Assembly: GCF_009741445.1 (NCBI RefSeq)
Contig: NZ_CP046507.1
Span: 4,278,001 to 4,342,000 of the forward strand
From: Mycobacterium avium subsp. avium
GTDB lineage: Bacteria; Actinomycetota; Actinomycetes; Mycobacteriales; Mycobacteriaceae
DNA length: 64,000 nucleotides
Reading direction: 5' to 3'
The notes beneath the pieces are model-generated. The model did no database searches, was not told the DNA's origin, and worked only from the letters and a program-made list of their open reading frames with translations. A program made the position numbers and the translations under genes. The first letter of the stretch is position 1, and every line of letters starts with the position of its first letter. Of the stretch, positions 41,334 through 50,088 are shown piece after piece.

Positions 41334-42670
41334 CAGGAATTCCCCTCGTCGGCGCCCGCGGCGGCGCGGGCCGCGGCGGGCAGGGCCGCCGCGATCCGGT
41401 CGAAGGCGTCGTCGTCCAGCGCGGTGGAGACGAACCACGTCTCGAAGGCGCTGCACGGCGGGTAGACGCCGGCGTCCAGCAGCGCGTGGAAGAACGGCGG
41501 ATAGCGCCAGGTCTGGGTGGCCCGCGCGGAGGCGAAGTCGGTCACCGGGGTGTCGGTGAAGAACACGCTGAGCATGTTCCCGGCCCGCGGAATCTGGTGC
41601 GGCACACCGGCATTGGTCAACGCGTCGGACAGCAGCCGGGCCAGCCGATCGGCGTTGGCGTCCAGCGCGGCGTAGGCGGCGGCATCCGCGTGGCGCAGCG
41701 TGGCCAGCCCGGCGGCCACCGCGACCGGGTTTCCCGACAGGGTGCCGGCCTGATACACCGGGCCCAGCGGCGCCAGCCGTTCCATCACCTCGGCCCGGCC
41801 GCCGAACGCGGCCGCCGGCAGGCCGCCGCTCATCACCTTGCCGAAGGTGAACAGGTCGGCGTCCACCGGATCGATTCCGTACCAACCACTTCGGCTGACC
41901 CGGAAGCCCGTCATCACCTCGTCGACGATCAGCAGCGCGCCGTGCTCGGCGGTGAGCGCGCGCAGCGCCGCGTTGAAGCCGGGCGCCGGCGGCACCACCC
42001 CCATGTTGCCGGGGCTGGCCTCGGTGATCACCGCCGCGATCTGGTCGCCGAACTCCGCGAACGCCTGCCGCACGGCGTCGATGTCGTTGTAGGGCAACAC
42101 GATCGTGTCGGCGGCCGTCGCGCCGGTGACGCCCGGCGAGGACGGCAGCCCCAGGGTGGCCACCCCGGAGCCGGCGTCGGCGAGCAGCGCGTCCACGTGG
42201 CCGTGGTAGCAGCCGGAGAACTTGACGATCTTGGCGCGCCCGGTGAAGCCGCGGGCCAACCGCACCGCGCTCATGGTGGCCTCGGTGCCGGAGTTGACCA
42301 GCCGGATCCGCTCGACCGGCGCCACCCGGGCGATCATCTCGGCGGCCAGCTCGCTCTCCGCCGGGGTGGGCGCCCCGAAGGACAGCCCGGACGCGGCGGC
42401 CTTGGCGACGGCCTCGACGACGGCCGGGTGCGCGTGCCCCAGGATCATCGGCCCCCATGAGCACACCAGGTCCACGTAGTGGTTGCCGTCGGCGTCGGTC
42501 AGCCGGCAGCCGCGCGCGGCGGTGATGAACGGCGGCGTCCCGCCCACCGCGGTGAACGCCCGCACGGGTGAGTTCACCCCGCCGGGGATGACGGCGCAGG
42601 CGTCGTCGAACAACCGCGCCGAGGCAGCCTGGGCCCTGGCGTGCGCGGTCGCCTGATCACTGCTTCCCAT
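41333..42670 (-). CDS. hemL: Glutamate-1-semialdehyde 2,1-aminomutase HemL
   Basis: A PLP enzyme that turns glutamate-1-semialdehyde, the product of HemA, into 5-aminolevulinate. The 445-residue product shows VIPGGVNSPVRAF, VCSWGPMILGHAHPAV, RLVNSGTEATMSAVRLARG, the aspartate in LLIVDEVMTGF, and the PLP lysine in TFGKVMSGGLPAAAFGG. ATG 42670 starts MGSSDQATAHARAQA; the longer frame upstream has no similarity. It is the first gene of the overlapping chain leading to ccsA. Other heme genes (hemA, C, D, B) lie at 56.9-62 kb. Confidence 0.95.
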   Translation of the reverse strand: MGSSDQATAHARAQAASARLFDDACAVIPGGVNSPVRAFTAVGGTPPFITAARGCRLTDADGNHYVDLVCSWGPMILGHAHPAVVEAVAKAAASGLSFGAPTPAESELAAEMIARVAPVERIRLVNSGTEATMSAVRLARGFTGRAKIVKFSGCYHGHVDALLADAGSGVATLGLPSSPGVTGATAADTIVLPYNDIDAVRQAFAEFGDQIAAVITEASPGNMGVVPPAPGFNAALRALTAEHGALLIVDEVMTGFRVSRSGWYGIDPVDADLFTFGKVMSGGLPAAAFGGRAEVMERLAPLGPVYQAGTLSGNPVAVAAGLATLRHADAAAYAALDANADRLARLLSDALTNAGVPHQIPRAGNMLSVFFTDTPVTDFASARATQTWRYPPFFHALLDAGVYPPCSAFETWFVSTALDDDAFDRIAAALPAAARAAAGADEGNS

Positions 42671-42728
42671 GACGACCAGTGTCCCAGCCTTCGCCACCCC
42701 TCCAACTACAGGGTGTAGCAGAAGGGTG

Positions 42729-43073
42729 CTAGTCGGCGTCGTAGGAGTTGGCTTGCTGGGCCGCCATGAAGTTGCGCCGGGCGGCCTCGCGTTCCCGGTC
42801 CGCGGCCCGTTGGTGCGCGGCGACGTCGCCGAGGCCCTCGGCGACGGCCCTGTCCTCGACCTCGGCGACCCGCTCGTGGGCGATGGCCGCCTGATAGTGG
42901 CGGTGCTCGTCGCGGCGGTGCGCATCCAGGTCACGCTGACGGGACGTCTCGGCGCGCTCGGCGGCGCACTGCACGTCGGCCGCGGTGATGACCTTCCCGG
43001 CGGCCAGGTCCCGGCCCCGGCGCGACAGCTCCGAGCCGCGACGGCCCGCCGCGATTCCCGGTGTGTCGCCCAT
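42729..43073 (-). CDS. Hypothetical charged helical protein
   Basis: A 114-residue soluble protein rich in Arg, Ala, Glu and His. From residue 20 on it is predicted by eye as one long helix or coiled coil (AERAETSRQRDLDAHRRDEHRHYQAAIAHERVAEVE). No family known to me fits. ATG 43073 and GTG 43076 are both possible starts. It lies upstream of hemL on the same strand. The 58 bases between them hold a small palindrome (CTACA-GGG-TGTAG, 42706-42718), so hemL probably has its own promoter there. The function is unknown. Confidence 0.65.
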   Translation of the reverse strand: MGDTPGIAAGRRGSELSRRGRDLAAGKVITAADVQCAAERAETSRQRDLDAHRRDEHRHYQAAIAHERVAEVEDRAVAEGLGDVAAHQRAADREREAARRNFMAAQQANSYDAD

Positions 43074-43147
43074 CACCTGACCTTAGTCGCTGCGGCGGGG
43101 AAAAGATCGGGTTGATGTCGCCCGGCGCCTGCGAGTTGGATGGCGGT

Positions 43148-43543
43148 ATGCAACTCCCACAAGGGCTTGCCCGGTTCAACCGTCACGTCACCAACCCGAT
43201 TCAGCGGATGTGGGCCGGTTGGCTCCCGCCGTTCGGCATCGTAGAGCACGTGGGACGGCGTTCGGGCAAGCCGTACCGCACCCCCGTCAACCTGTTCAGC
43301 GCCGACGTCGACGGCAAGCCCGGGGTGGCCATCCTGCTGACCTACGGCCCGGACCGGGACTGGCTGAAGAACCTGACCGCGGCGGGCGGCGGCCGGATTC
43401 GCAGCCGGGGCAAGACGTTCGGCGTCGCCGATCCGCGCGTGGTCAGCAAGGCCGAGGCGGCGTCGCACCTGCGGCCCGGGGTGCGCGGCGTGTTCGCCCG
43501 GCTGCCGTTCGAGCAGGCGGTGTTGCTCACCCGGACGCCCTGA
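43148..43543 (+). CDS. Deazaflavin-dependent nitroreductase-family protein (Rv0523c-like)
   Basis: A 131-residue Ddn-type split-barrel protein. GIVEHVGRRSGKPYRTPVNLFSAD is the family's cofactor-phosphate site, and LLTYGPDRDWLKNLTAAGGG is the second conserved block. Members bind F420, FMN or fatty acids, so the activity cannot be named. The length equals that of Rv0523c. A second, different member of this family is encoded at 18496-18969. It starts at ATG 43148 and is divergent from the hypothetical gene before it. Confidence 0.82.
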   Translation: MQLPQGLARFNRHVTNPIQRMWAGWLPPFGIVEHVGRRSGKPYRTPVNLFSADVDGKPGVAILLTYGPDRDWLKNLTAAGGGRIRSRGKTFGVADPRVVSKAEAASHLRPGVRGVFARLPFEQAVLLTRTP

Positions 43544-43553
43544 ACCCCCGTTG

Positions 43554-44735
43554 GTGCGGATCACCGGGATCGTCGAGCGGGCGGTTCGTCTCGACGCGCC
43601 CGGCCGCGGCGGGCCGGCCAATGCGGTGGTCGACTTCTCCGGCCACACGGTCTCGCTGGTGGCGGTGCTCACCGACGCGGTGCGGCGCGGGCGGCCGGTG
43701 GCGGGCGTGGCGTTCGACTCGATCGGGCGGTTCGCCCAGAGCGGAATCCTGCGCGACCGGCTGATCCCGCGGGTGCTGGCCGCCGCCCCCGACGCGCTGC
43801 TGGACGGCTCCGGGTTCCTCGACCCGGCCGCGGTGGCGGCGTGCGCGCTCACCGACGAGAAACCCGGCGGCCACGGCGACCGGGCGGCGGCGGTGGCCGC
43901 GCTGGAGCTGGCGTGCTGGGATTTGAACGCCAAGCTGCGCGACGAACCCGCCTGCGTGACCATCGCCCGGCACGCCGGGCGGCAGCCCGCGCCGGCGGTG
44001 CCGGTGTACGCCGCCGGCGGCTACTACCGCCCGGCGGGCGGCGTTGATGCGTTGCGCCGGGAGATGGGCGAGTATCTCGAGCTGGGCTATCGGGCGGTCA
44101 AGATGAAGATCGGCGGCGCCGCGCTGGGCGAGGACCTGGCCCGGGTCGAGGCCGTCATCGACGTCGTCGGCGACGCCGGACGGGTCGCGGTCGACGCGAA
44201 CGGCAGGTTCGGCCGGGCCGAGGCCATCCGGTGGGCGGGCGCGCTGGCCGGCTACGGCCTGCGCTGGTTCGAGGAGCCGGGCGACCCGCTGGATTACGCG
44301 CTGCACCGCGCGGTGACGGACTGCTATGACGGCCCGGTGGCCACCGGCGAGAACCTGTTTTCGGTGCCCGACGTGACCAACCTGGTCCGCTACGGCGGCA
44401 TGCGGCCGGATCACGATGTGTTCCAGATGGATCCGGGCCTGAGCTACGGGTTGTCCGAGTACCTGCGGATGCTCGACGTGCTGGCGGATCATGGTTTCGA
44501 CCGCGGCTGCGCGTTCCCGCACGGCGGGCATCTGATCAACCTGCACGTCGCGGCCGGGCTGGGGCTGGGTGGCTGCGAGGCCTACCCGGGGGTGTTCGCG
44601 CCGTTCGGCGGCTATCCGGACGGCTGCGTCGTCTCGTCGGGCATGATCGCGCCGCCGGACGCCGCCGGGTTCGGGTTGGAGCAGAAACCCGGCCTGGCCG
44701 AACTGATCGCCGAGCTGACGGGAGACCGCCGATGA
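43554..44735 (+). CDS. Mandelate racemase/enolase-superfamily dehydratase (D-tartrate dehydratase-like)
   Basis: A 393-residue enolase-superfamily enzyme that abstracts a proton next to a carboxylate and usually eliminates water from a sugar acid. Catalytic pieces in order: AVKMKIGG (KxK lysine), VAVDANGRFG (first metal Asp), WFEEPGDPLDY (second metal Glu), ATGENLFS (third Glu), and CAFPHGGHLINLHVAAGLGLGGCEAYPGVF, which resembles tartrate dehydratases. GTG 43554 is preferred to TTG 43551. It overlaps the next gene by four bases (ATGA). The pair forms a small carbon-acid operon that I do not recall at this position in M. tuberculosis. The substrate is inferred only from the tail similarity. 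Confidence 0.82.
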   Translation: MRITGIVERAVRLDAPGRGGPANAVVDFSGHTVSLVAVLTDAVRRGRPVAGVAFDSIGRFAQSGILRDRLIPRVLAAAPDALLDGSGFLDPAAVAACALTDEKPGGHGDRAAAVAALELACWDLNAKLRDEPACVTIARHAGRQPAPAVPVYAAGGYYRPAGGVDALRREMGEYLELGYRAVKMKIGGAALGEDLARVEAVIDVVGDAGRVAVDANGRFGRAEAIRWAGALAGYGLRWFEEPGDPLDYALHRAVTDCYDGPVATGENLFSVPDVTNLVRYGGMRPDHDVFQMDPGLSYGLSEYLRMLDVLADHGFDRGCAFPHGGHLINLHVAAGLGLGGCEAYPGVFAPFGGYPDGCVVSSGMIAPPDAAGFGLEQKPGLAELIAELTGDRR

Positions 44736-45649
44736 AGATCGCGGTAATCGGTTGCGGTGCAATGGGTTCGATCTACGCTGCGAAGCTGGCCGCCGCGGGC
44801 GAGCAGGTGCTGGCGGTCGACCGGCACCGGCCCAGTGTGGAGCGGATCAACCGGGACGGGCTGCGCGTCACCGGCCCCGGCTGCGACCAGGTGGTGCCGC
44901 TGCGGGCCAGCACCGGCGCGGTCGACGAGACGATGGACCTGGTGGTGCTGGCGGTCAAGGCGGCCGACGTGGAAGCCGCTGCGCGCCAAGCACTTCCGAT
45001 GCTGGGGCCGGATACCGCGGTGCTGACCATCCAGAACGGCCTGGGGTCGGCGGAGACCGTCGCCGGCGTCGTCGGTGCACAGCGGGTCGCGGTCGGGATC
45101 GCCAGCGGGTTCGGCGCGTCCCGGGTGGCGCCGGGCCATGTCCACCACAACGCCATGCGGGCGATGCGCTTCGGCCCCTACTCGTCGCTGCCGCACGCGA
45201 GGGTGGAATCGATCGCCCGGACCTGGGCGCACGCCGGGTTCGACGCGGCCGCGGTCACCGACATCGCCGCGATGCAGTGGGAGAAGCTGATCTGCAACGT
45301 CGCCTACAGCGCGCCGTGCGCGCTGACCGGCATGACGGTCGGCCAGGTGATGGACGACGCCGAGATGGGTCCGGTCAGCCGGGCGGCGGCCACCGAGGCG
45401 TGGTCGGTGGCGCGCGCGTCCGGTGTCGCGATCGCCGTCGCCGACGCGGTCGAGCATGTCCGCGCCTTCGGGGCGCAGATGCCCGACGCGAAACCCTCGG
45501 CGCTGCTGGATCACGAGGCCCGCCGGGTCAGCGAGATCGACGTCATCAACGGCGCGGTGCCGCGGCAGGGCGCGCGGGTCGGCGTCGACGCGCCGGTGAA
45601 TGCGACGCTGACGGCCGTGGTCAAGTCCATCGAACGGCGGTGGCGCTGA
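44732..45649 (+). CDS. 2-Dehydropantoate 2-reductase-family (PanE/ApbA) dehydrogenase
   Basis: A 305-residue NADPH-dependent reductase of the ketopantoate reductase family. The cofactor loop is IAVIGCGAMGSIYAAKL (residues 3-19). The catalytic lysine region is LVVLAVKAADVEAA with LTIQNGLGS, and the second lysine lies in MQWEKLICNVAYSAPCALTG. SEIDVINGAVPRQGARVGVDAPVN carries the substrate-binding acids. It overlaps the tartrate dehydratase-like gene (ATGA), so it may reduce the 2-oxo acid made by that enzyme rather than serve pantothenate synthesis. That link is inference. Confidence 0.85.
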   Translation: MKIAVIGCGAMGSIYAAKLAAAGEQVLAVDRHRPSVERINRDGLRVTGPGCDQVVPLRASTGAVDETMDLVVLAVKAADVEAAARQALPMLGPDTAVLTIQNGLGSAETVAGVVGAQRVAVGIASGFGASRVAPGHVHHNAMRAMRFGPYSSLPHARVESIARTWAHAGFDAAAVTDIAAMQWEKLICNVAYSAPCALTGMTVGQVMDDAEMGPVSRAAATEAWSVARASGVAIAVADAVEHVRAFGAQMPDAKPSALLDHEARRVSEIDVINGAVPRQGARVGVDAPVNATLTAVVKSIERRWR

Positions 45650-45719
45650 CCGGGCTCCGCTAGAACGGGCCGGGGCGGGTATACGGCACCGCGCCGGCGC
45701 GCACACCGGCTGAGCGCGG

Positions 45720-47069
45720 TCACCGCGCGGCGACCCGGCCGCGCGAGCGCGCCACGAAGTACAGCGCCACCACCACCGCCCAGGACAACAGGCTGAGCCA
45801 CAACTGGCTGCGCGCCGTGGCGTCGAAGGCCATCTGCACCAGCACCGCGGTGATGCCGGCCAGGGTGAGAACCGACAGCACCGGGAAGAACCACATCTTC
45901 ACGCTCAGCCGCTGTGCCGGCGTCCGGCGGCGAAGGACGATCTGCGACAACGCAATCAACCAGTACACGAACAGGATGATGGCGCCCGAGGAGTTGAGCA
46001 GGAACAGGAACACGGTGTTGGGTGCGACCCGGGCCATGACGACGCACAGGAAGCCGACCGCCGAGGAGCACAGGATGGCGATGTGGGGAACGCCGCGCCC
46101 GCTCAGCCGCACCAACCGGGCGGGTGCCTCGCCCCGCTCGGCGAGGACGAACAACATGCGTGACGCGGTGTACAGCCCGGAGTTCAGGCAGGACAACACC
46201 GCGGTGAGCACGACTGCGTTCATCACCTGATCGGCTCCCGCCAGGCCCAGGTGTTTGAGCGCGGCCACATACGGCGAGGCGCCGAGTTCCACCGAGTCCC
46301 ACGGCAGGATCGCCACGAGCAGAAACACCGAGCCGACGAAGAAGATCCCGATCCGGGTGACGACCGATCTGGTCGCCTTCTGCACCGCCCGCCGCGGGTC
46401 GCGGCTTTCCGCGGCGGCGACGGTGACGATCTCGGCGCCGACCATGGAGAAGATCGCCACCACGATGGCGGCGAACACCGCGCCCACCCCGCGGGGAAAG
46501 AACCCGCCGTGCGACACCAGGTTGGTCAGGCCGTCGTGATGCCCCGGCACCAATCCGACGACATAGGCCGCGCCCACCACCAGGAAGATGACGATGGTGG
46601 CGACTTTGATTCCGGCGAACCAGAATTCGAACTCGCCGAACGACGACACCGAGAACAGGTTGGTCGCGGTCATCAACAGCATCAGGCCCAGCGACAGCAC
46701 CCACAGCGGGGCGTGGAACCAGTAGTTGAGCACCTTGCCGCCGGCGACCGCCTCGAAGCCGACCACGATCACCCAGAAGTACCAATACAGCCAGGCGACC
46801 GAGAATCCGGCCCAGCGGCCCAGCGCCGCGGCCGCGTAGTCGGCGAACGATCCGGTGGACGGGTTCGCGGCCGCCATCTCGCCGAGCATCCGCATCACCA
46901 GCACGATGAGCAGGCCGCACAGGGCGTAGGTGAGGAACGCGGCCGGCCCGGTGTCCTTGATCACCACGCCGGACCCGACGAACAAGCCGGCGCCGATCAC
47001 CCCGCCCAGAGCGATCATGCTCAGTTGCCGCTGCGACAGCCCTTGGCGCAGTTGCGAAGTGCCCGCCAT
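45720..47069 (-). CDS. Amino acid permease (APC family, GabP/Rv0522-like)
   Basis: A 449-residue, 12-helix amino-acid transporter. It opens with LSQRQLSMIALGGVIGAGLFVGSG, the APC signature for substrate binding in helix 1. EMAAANPSTGSFADYAAAALGRWAG and EIVTVAAAESRDPRRAV follow, which place it in the amino-acid transporter group that includes GabP and AnsP. ATG 47069 is preferred to ATG 47087 because the conserved cytoplasmic tail begins there. The substrate (gamma-aminobutyrate or other) cannot be set from sequence. Its upstream neighbour is the broken MFS gene, 60 bases away on the same strand. Confidence 0.87.
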   Translation of the reverse strand: MAGTSQLRQGLSQRQLSMIALGGVIGAGLFVGSGVVIKDTGPAAFLTYALCGLLIVLVMRMLGEMAAANPSTGSFADYAAAALGRWAGFSVAWLYWYFWVIVVGFEAVAGGKVLNYWFHAPLWVLSLGLMLLMTATNLFSVSSFGEFEFWFAGIKVATIVIFLVVGAAYVVGLVPGHHDGLTNLVSHGGFFPRGVGAVFAAIVVAIFSMVGAEIVTVAAAESRDPRRAVQKATRSVVTRIGIFFVGSVFLLVAILPWDSVELGASPYVAALKHLGLAGADQVMNAVVLTAVLSCLNSGLYTASRMLFVLAERGEAPARLVRLSGRGVPHIAILCSSAVGFLCVVMARVAPNTVFLFLLNSSGAIILFVYWLIALSQIVLRRRTPAQRLSVKMWFFPVLSVLTLAGITAVLVQMAFDATARSQLWLSLLSWAVVVALYFVARSRGRVAAR

Positions 47070-47129
47070 GAGCATCAACCACAGCACATCGGGATCGGCA
47101 GCGCCAGCCGAGGGCCGCGCTTGGCGCGG

Positions 47130-48479
47130 CTAGAGGTACAGATCGCGATCGCGGATCAGCGCGGTCGCCAGCACGCTGATGACCGCGGTGGCCACCAGGT
47201 AGCCGCACGCCAGCCACGGCGCGCCGCCCAGCGCGGCGATCAGCGCGGTCAGGATCATCGGGGTGACCCCGGAGGCGTAGACACCGGAGAACTGGTAGAC
47301 GAACGACAGCCCGGTGTAGCGGGTGTTGGTCGGGTACAGCGCGGAATACAGGGTGCCCTGGGCACCGTAGAACAGCGCGTGCACGACGCCGAACACGATG
47401 ACCATCGCCAGCCCGAACCACAGCAGCTTCTTGGTGCCGAACAACGCGAAGGCCGGAAACGCGGCCAGGCCGTAGCAGGCGATGCCGGCCAGATACACCC
47501 GGCGGGCACCGAATCGGTCGGTCAGGACGCCGGACACCGGCAGCAGCACTGCCATCAGCAATGCGGCGATGGTCACCGCGATCAGCACCGAGACCCGGTT
47601 AAGTCCCAGCGCCCCGGTGGCGTAGCTGATGGCGAACACGCCCCAGGTGTTGAACGCCGAGCCCTCGGCCCACCGTGACAGCAGCCCCAGCACCGTGTTA
47701 CGCCGGGAACGCCGCTCGCGCAGGATGTCCCGGATCGGCACGGTGGACGCGGCCTGCAGGTCCTGCAGTTCCCGGAACGCCGGTGTCTCTTCCACCCGCA
47801 ACCGCACCACGATGCCGATCGCCACCAGCAGCACGCTCAACAGGAACCCGATGCGCCAGCCGTAGGACAGGAACCGGGCCGGGCCCAGCACGATCTGCAG
47901 GAAAGCGAATATGCCTGTGCCCAAAGCCAATCCGAGTGCCAGCCCGACCTGCGGCACCGCCCCGTAGCGGCCGCGCCGGTCGCCCGGGCTGTGTTCGACG
48001 GCCAGCAGCACCGCCCCGCCCCACTCGCCGCCGAGCGCGAACCCCTGCAGCACCCGCAACACCAGCAGCAGCACCGGCGCCCAGGCCCCGATCTGCGCGG
48101 CCGTCGGCAACACCCCGATCAGCGCGGTCGCGCCGCCCATGATGAGCATGGTCAGCGCCAGGCTGCGCTTGCGGCCGATCCGATCGCCGATGTGGCCGAA
48201 CACCAGGCCCCCGATGGGCCGCATGACGAATCAGACGGCGAACGTCGCGAACGCCAATAGCGTTCCCACCAAAGAACTTTCGTTCGGGAAGAATACCTTG
48301 TTGAAGACCAGCCCGGCCGCCGTAGCGTACAGGAAGAAGTCGTACCACTCGACGGTGGTGCCCAGCAGGCTGGCGGCCACCACGATGCGCAGTCGGCGGC
48401 GCTGCTGCTCGGCGGATTCGTCGAGCGGACGGCCGTCGGCGAGCCCGGCGGGCGCCGGCGCGGGCAAGGTGGCTGCCAT
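47130..48479 (-). pseudogene. MFS metabolite/H+ symporter gene interrupted by an in-frame TGA
   Basis: From ATG 48479 the frame reads an MHS-type transporter N-terminus, with helix 1 in LRIVVAASLLGTTVEWYDFFLYATAAGL, then stops at TGA (48233-48231) after 82 residues. Two codons later it continues FVMRPIGGLVFGHIGDRIGRKRSL, the MFS signature between helices 2 and 3, and runs to 47130. Family members read AVGFVxRPxGG here, so a glycine codon GGA has become TGA by one base change. The full frame would be 449 residues. Restarting at ATG 48224 would lose helices 1 and 2, so a working transporter is unlikely unless the stop is a sequencing error. The monooxygenase gene ends 5 bases upstream. Confidence 0.85.
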
Positions 48480-48484
48480 GGCCG

Positions 48485-49630
48485 TCAGTGCGCCGAGGCC
48501 ACCGCGAACGGCGTCGTCGCCGCCGGACGCGACCGACGATTGGGATGCCGCCACAACCCCATCCGCTCCAGCAACGGCAGCACGCCCTCGCCGAACCAGT
48601 AGGCCTCTTCCAGATGCGGATACCCCGACAGGATGAAGTGGGTGATGCCCAGTTTGGCGTATTCGGCCAGCCGCTCGGCGACCTCGGCGTGCGAGCCGAC
48701 CAGGGCGGTGCCCGCTCCCCCGCGCACCAGGCCGACCCCGGCCCACAGGTTCGGGCCGACAAGCAGTTTGCCGCTGTCGCCGCCGTGCAGCTCCCGCATC
48801 CGGCGCTGGCCCTCGGACTCGCTGCGCGCCAGGCTGGCCTGCACCCGCTCGATGTCGGCCGGGTCGATCGCCGACAGCAGCCGGTCGGCCTCGGCCCACG
48901 CCGCGTCCGAGGTGTCGCGGCTGATCACGTGAATCCGCAAGCCGTACTGCAGGATTCGCCCGGCGTCGACGGCCAGCCCGCGGACCCAGTCCAGCTTCTT
49001 GGCGACCGCGGTCAGCGGTTCACCCCAGGTGAGATAGACGTCGGAGTGCTTGGCGGCCACCGGCCCGGCCGACGCCGAGGAGCCGCCGAAGAACACCGCG
49101 GGTATCGGGTCGGGCGGGTTGTTCAGTTGCGCGCCCTCGACCCGGATGTGTTCTCCCGCAAAGGTGACCGGCTGTGGCGAGGTCCACAGTTGCCGCACCA
49201 CGTGCAGGAATTCGGCGGTGCGCGCGTACCGCGCCTCCTTGTCCAGGAAGTCGCCGTAGGCGCGCTGCTCGTGCGGTTCGCCGCCGGTGACCACGTTGAG
49301 CAGCAGCCGTCCCTGCGAGTGCCGCTGGAAGGTGCCGGCCATCTGCGCGGCCAGCGTCGGGCTCAACAGCCCGGGACGGAACGCGACCAGAAACTTCAGC
49401 GTCTCGGTCGATTCGACCAGCATCGCCGTCGTCAACCACGCGTCCTCACACCACAATCCCGTCGGCGTGAGGACGGCCTCGAAGCCGTTGTCCTCGGCGG
49501 CCGAGCAGATCTGGTGCAGGTACCGCAGCGTGGCCGGCCGGTCACCGGACATCGGCGTGCCGTGCCCGCCCGCGACCAGGTTCCGCGAATCGCCGTAGGT
49601 CGGCAGAAACCAGTGAAACGCCAGACTCAA
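48485..49630 (-). CDS. FMNH2-dependent alkanesulfonate monooxygenase-like enzyme (SsuD family)
   Basis: A bacterial-luciferase-fold oxygenase that probably releases sulfite from alkanesulfonates with reduced FMN. The 381-residue product (the same length as E. coli SsuD) has FHWFLPTYGDSR, the conserved Cys region CEDAW, LKFLVAFRPGLLSPTLAAQMAGTFQRHSQGRLLLNVVTGG, and ending VLPLLERMGL. TTG 49630 is chosen because AGAGGA lies 7 bases before it and similarity begins there; there is no in-frame ATG or GTG nearby. No ABC importer or flavin reductase is adjacent; the broken MFS gene downstream would be the matching transporter. The sulfur-supply role is inferred. Confidence 0.85.
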   Translation of the reverse strand: MSLAFHWFLPTYGDSRNLVAGGHGTPMSGDRPATLRYLHQICSAAEDNGFEAVLTPTGLWCEDAWLTTAMLVESTETLKFLVAFRPGLLSPTLAAQMAGTFQRHSQGRLLLNVVTGGEPHEQRAYGDFLDKEARYARTAEFLHVVRQLWTSPQPVTFAGEHIRVEGAQLNNPPDPIPAVFFGGSSASAGPVAAKHSDVYLTWGEPLTAVAKKLDWVRGLAVDAGRILQYGLRIHVISRDTSDAAWAEADRLLSAIDPADIERVQASLARSESEGQRRMRELHGGDSGKLLVGPNLWAGVGLVRGGAGTALVGSHAEVAERLAEYAKLGITHFILSGYPHLEEAYWFGEGVLPLLERMGLWRHPNRRSRPAATTPFAVASAH

Positions 49631-50088
49631 TTCACAATCCTCTTCGTTGCGCGTTCGCCCCCGTGCACAGGGGTTCCATCCTGGTCGCGGTGCCGCCGGC
49701 GGGCCAGGGTTGAAACCTTCGAGATTGCATCCCCACGCGCCGCCGCGATCAGCGCCGGCGTCGGGGCGCGCCAGCGGCGGCGGTGACGGCCGGGGTGTCG
49801 TTGCGGCGGCGGGACCGGAGGCGGCCGCCGCCGCGCCAGAAGTCAAGCGCGACTGCGCGTTTTGCCGCGCGGCACGCGGTGGGCGCGCCGGAACATGCGG
49901 ACCCGCGGAAAGTGACGGCGGCCACCGCGCGGGGCGCTAGGATGACTACGGCCGACCGCGCAAATCGAGCGTCGCTCGCGGCGAATGATCACCGGTTCGT
50001 GACCGCAAGGTCACGTCAGATCACACAATGCTTGCAATACGGCGTGGCTCGGCGGGTTATGCCCGCCGGGCGCGGCATTATTGCGATC
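49631..50088. promoter_or_regulatory. Divergent intergenic region between the SsuD-like and esterase genes
   Basis: These 458 bases hold no convincing gene. On the minus strand a 32-codon frame from ATG 49730 ends at TGA 49634-49632, one base before the SsuD-like start, and could be a coupled leader peptide. On the plus strand GTGACC-GCAA-GGTCAC (49999-50014) is a perfect palindrome of operator type. A CATTAT box (50076-50081) stands 7 bases before the esterase ATG, giving a leaderless promoter. Confidence 0.4.

Noticed and set aside
44752..45663. Second frame over the ketopantoate reductase-like gene
   Set aside because: Arg/Gly-rich shadow frame without motifs; the overlapping frame has a complete cofactor loop and catalytic lysine.
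47130..48224. Intact 364-residue MFS transporter starting at ATG 48224
   Set aside because: It would lack helices 1 and 2, and the missing part is read in the same frame just upstream, across one stop codon.
49942..50088. 49-residue N-terminal extension of the esterase
   Set aside because: It would place the twin-arginine signal in the middle of the protein; ATG 50089 begins directly at the signal.
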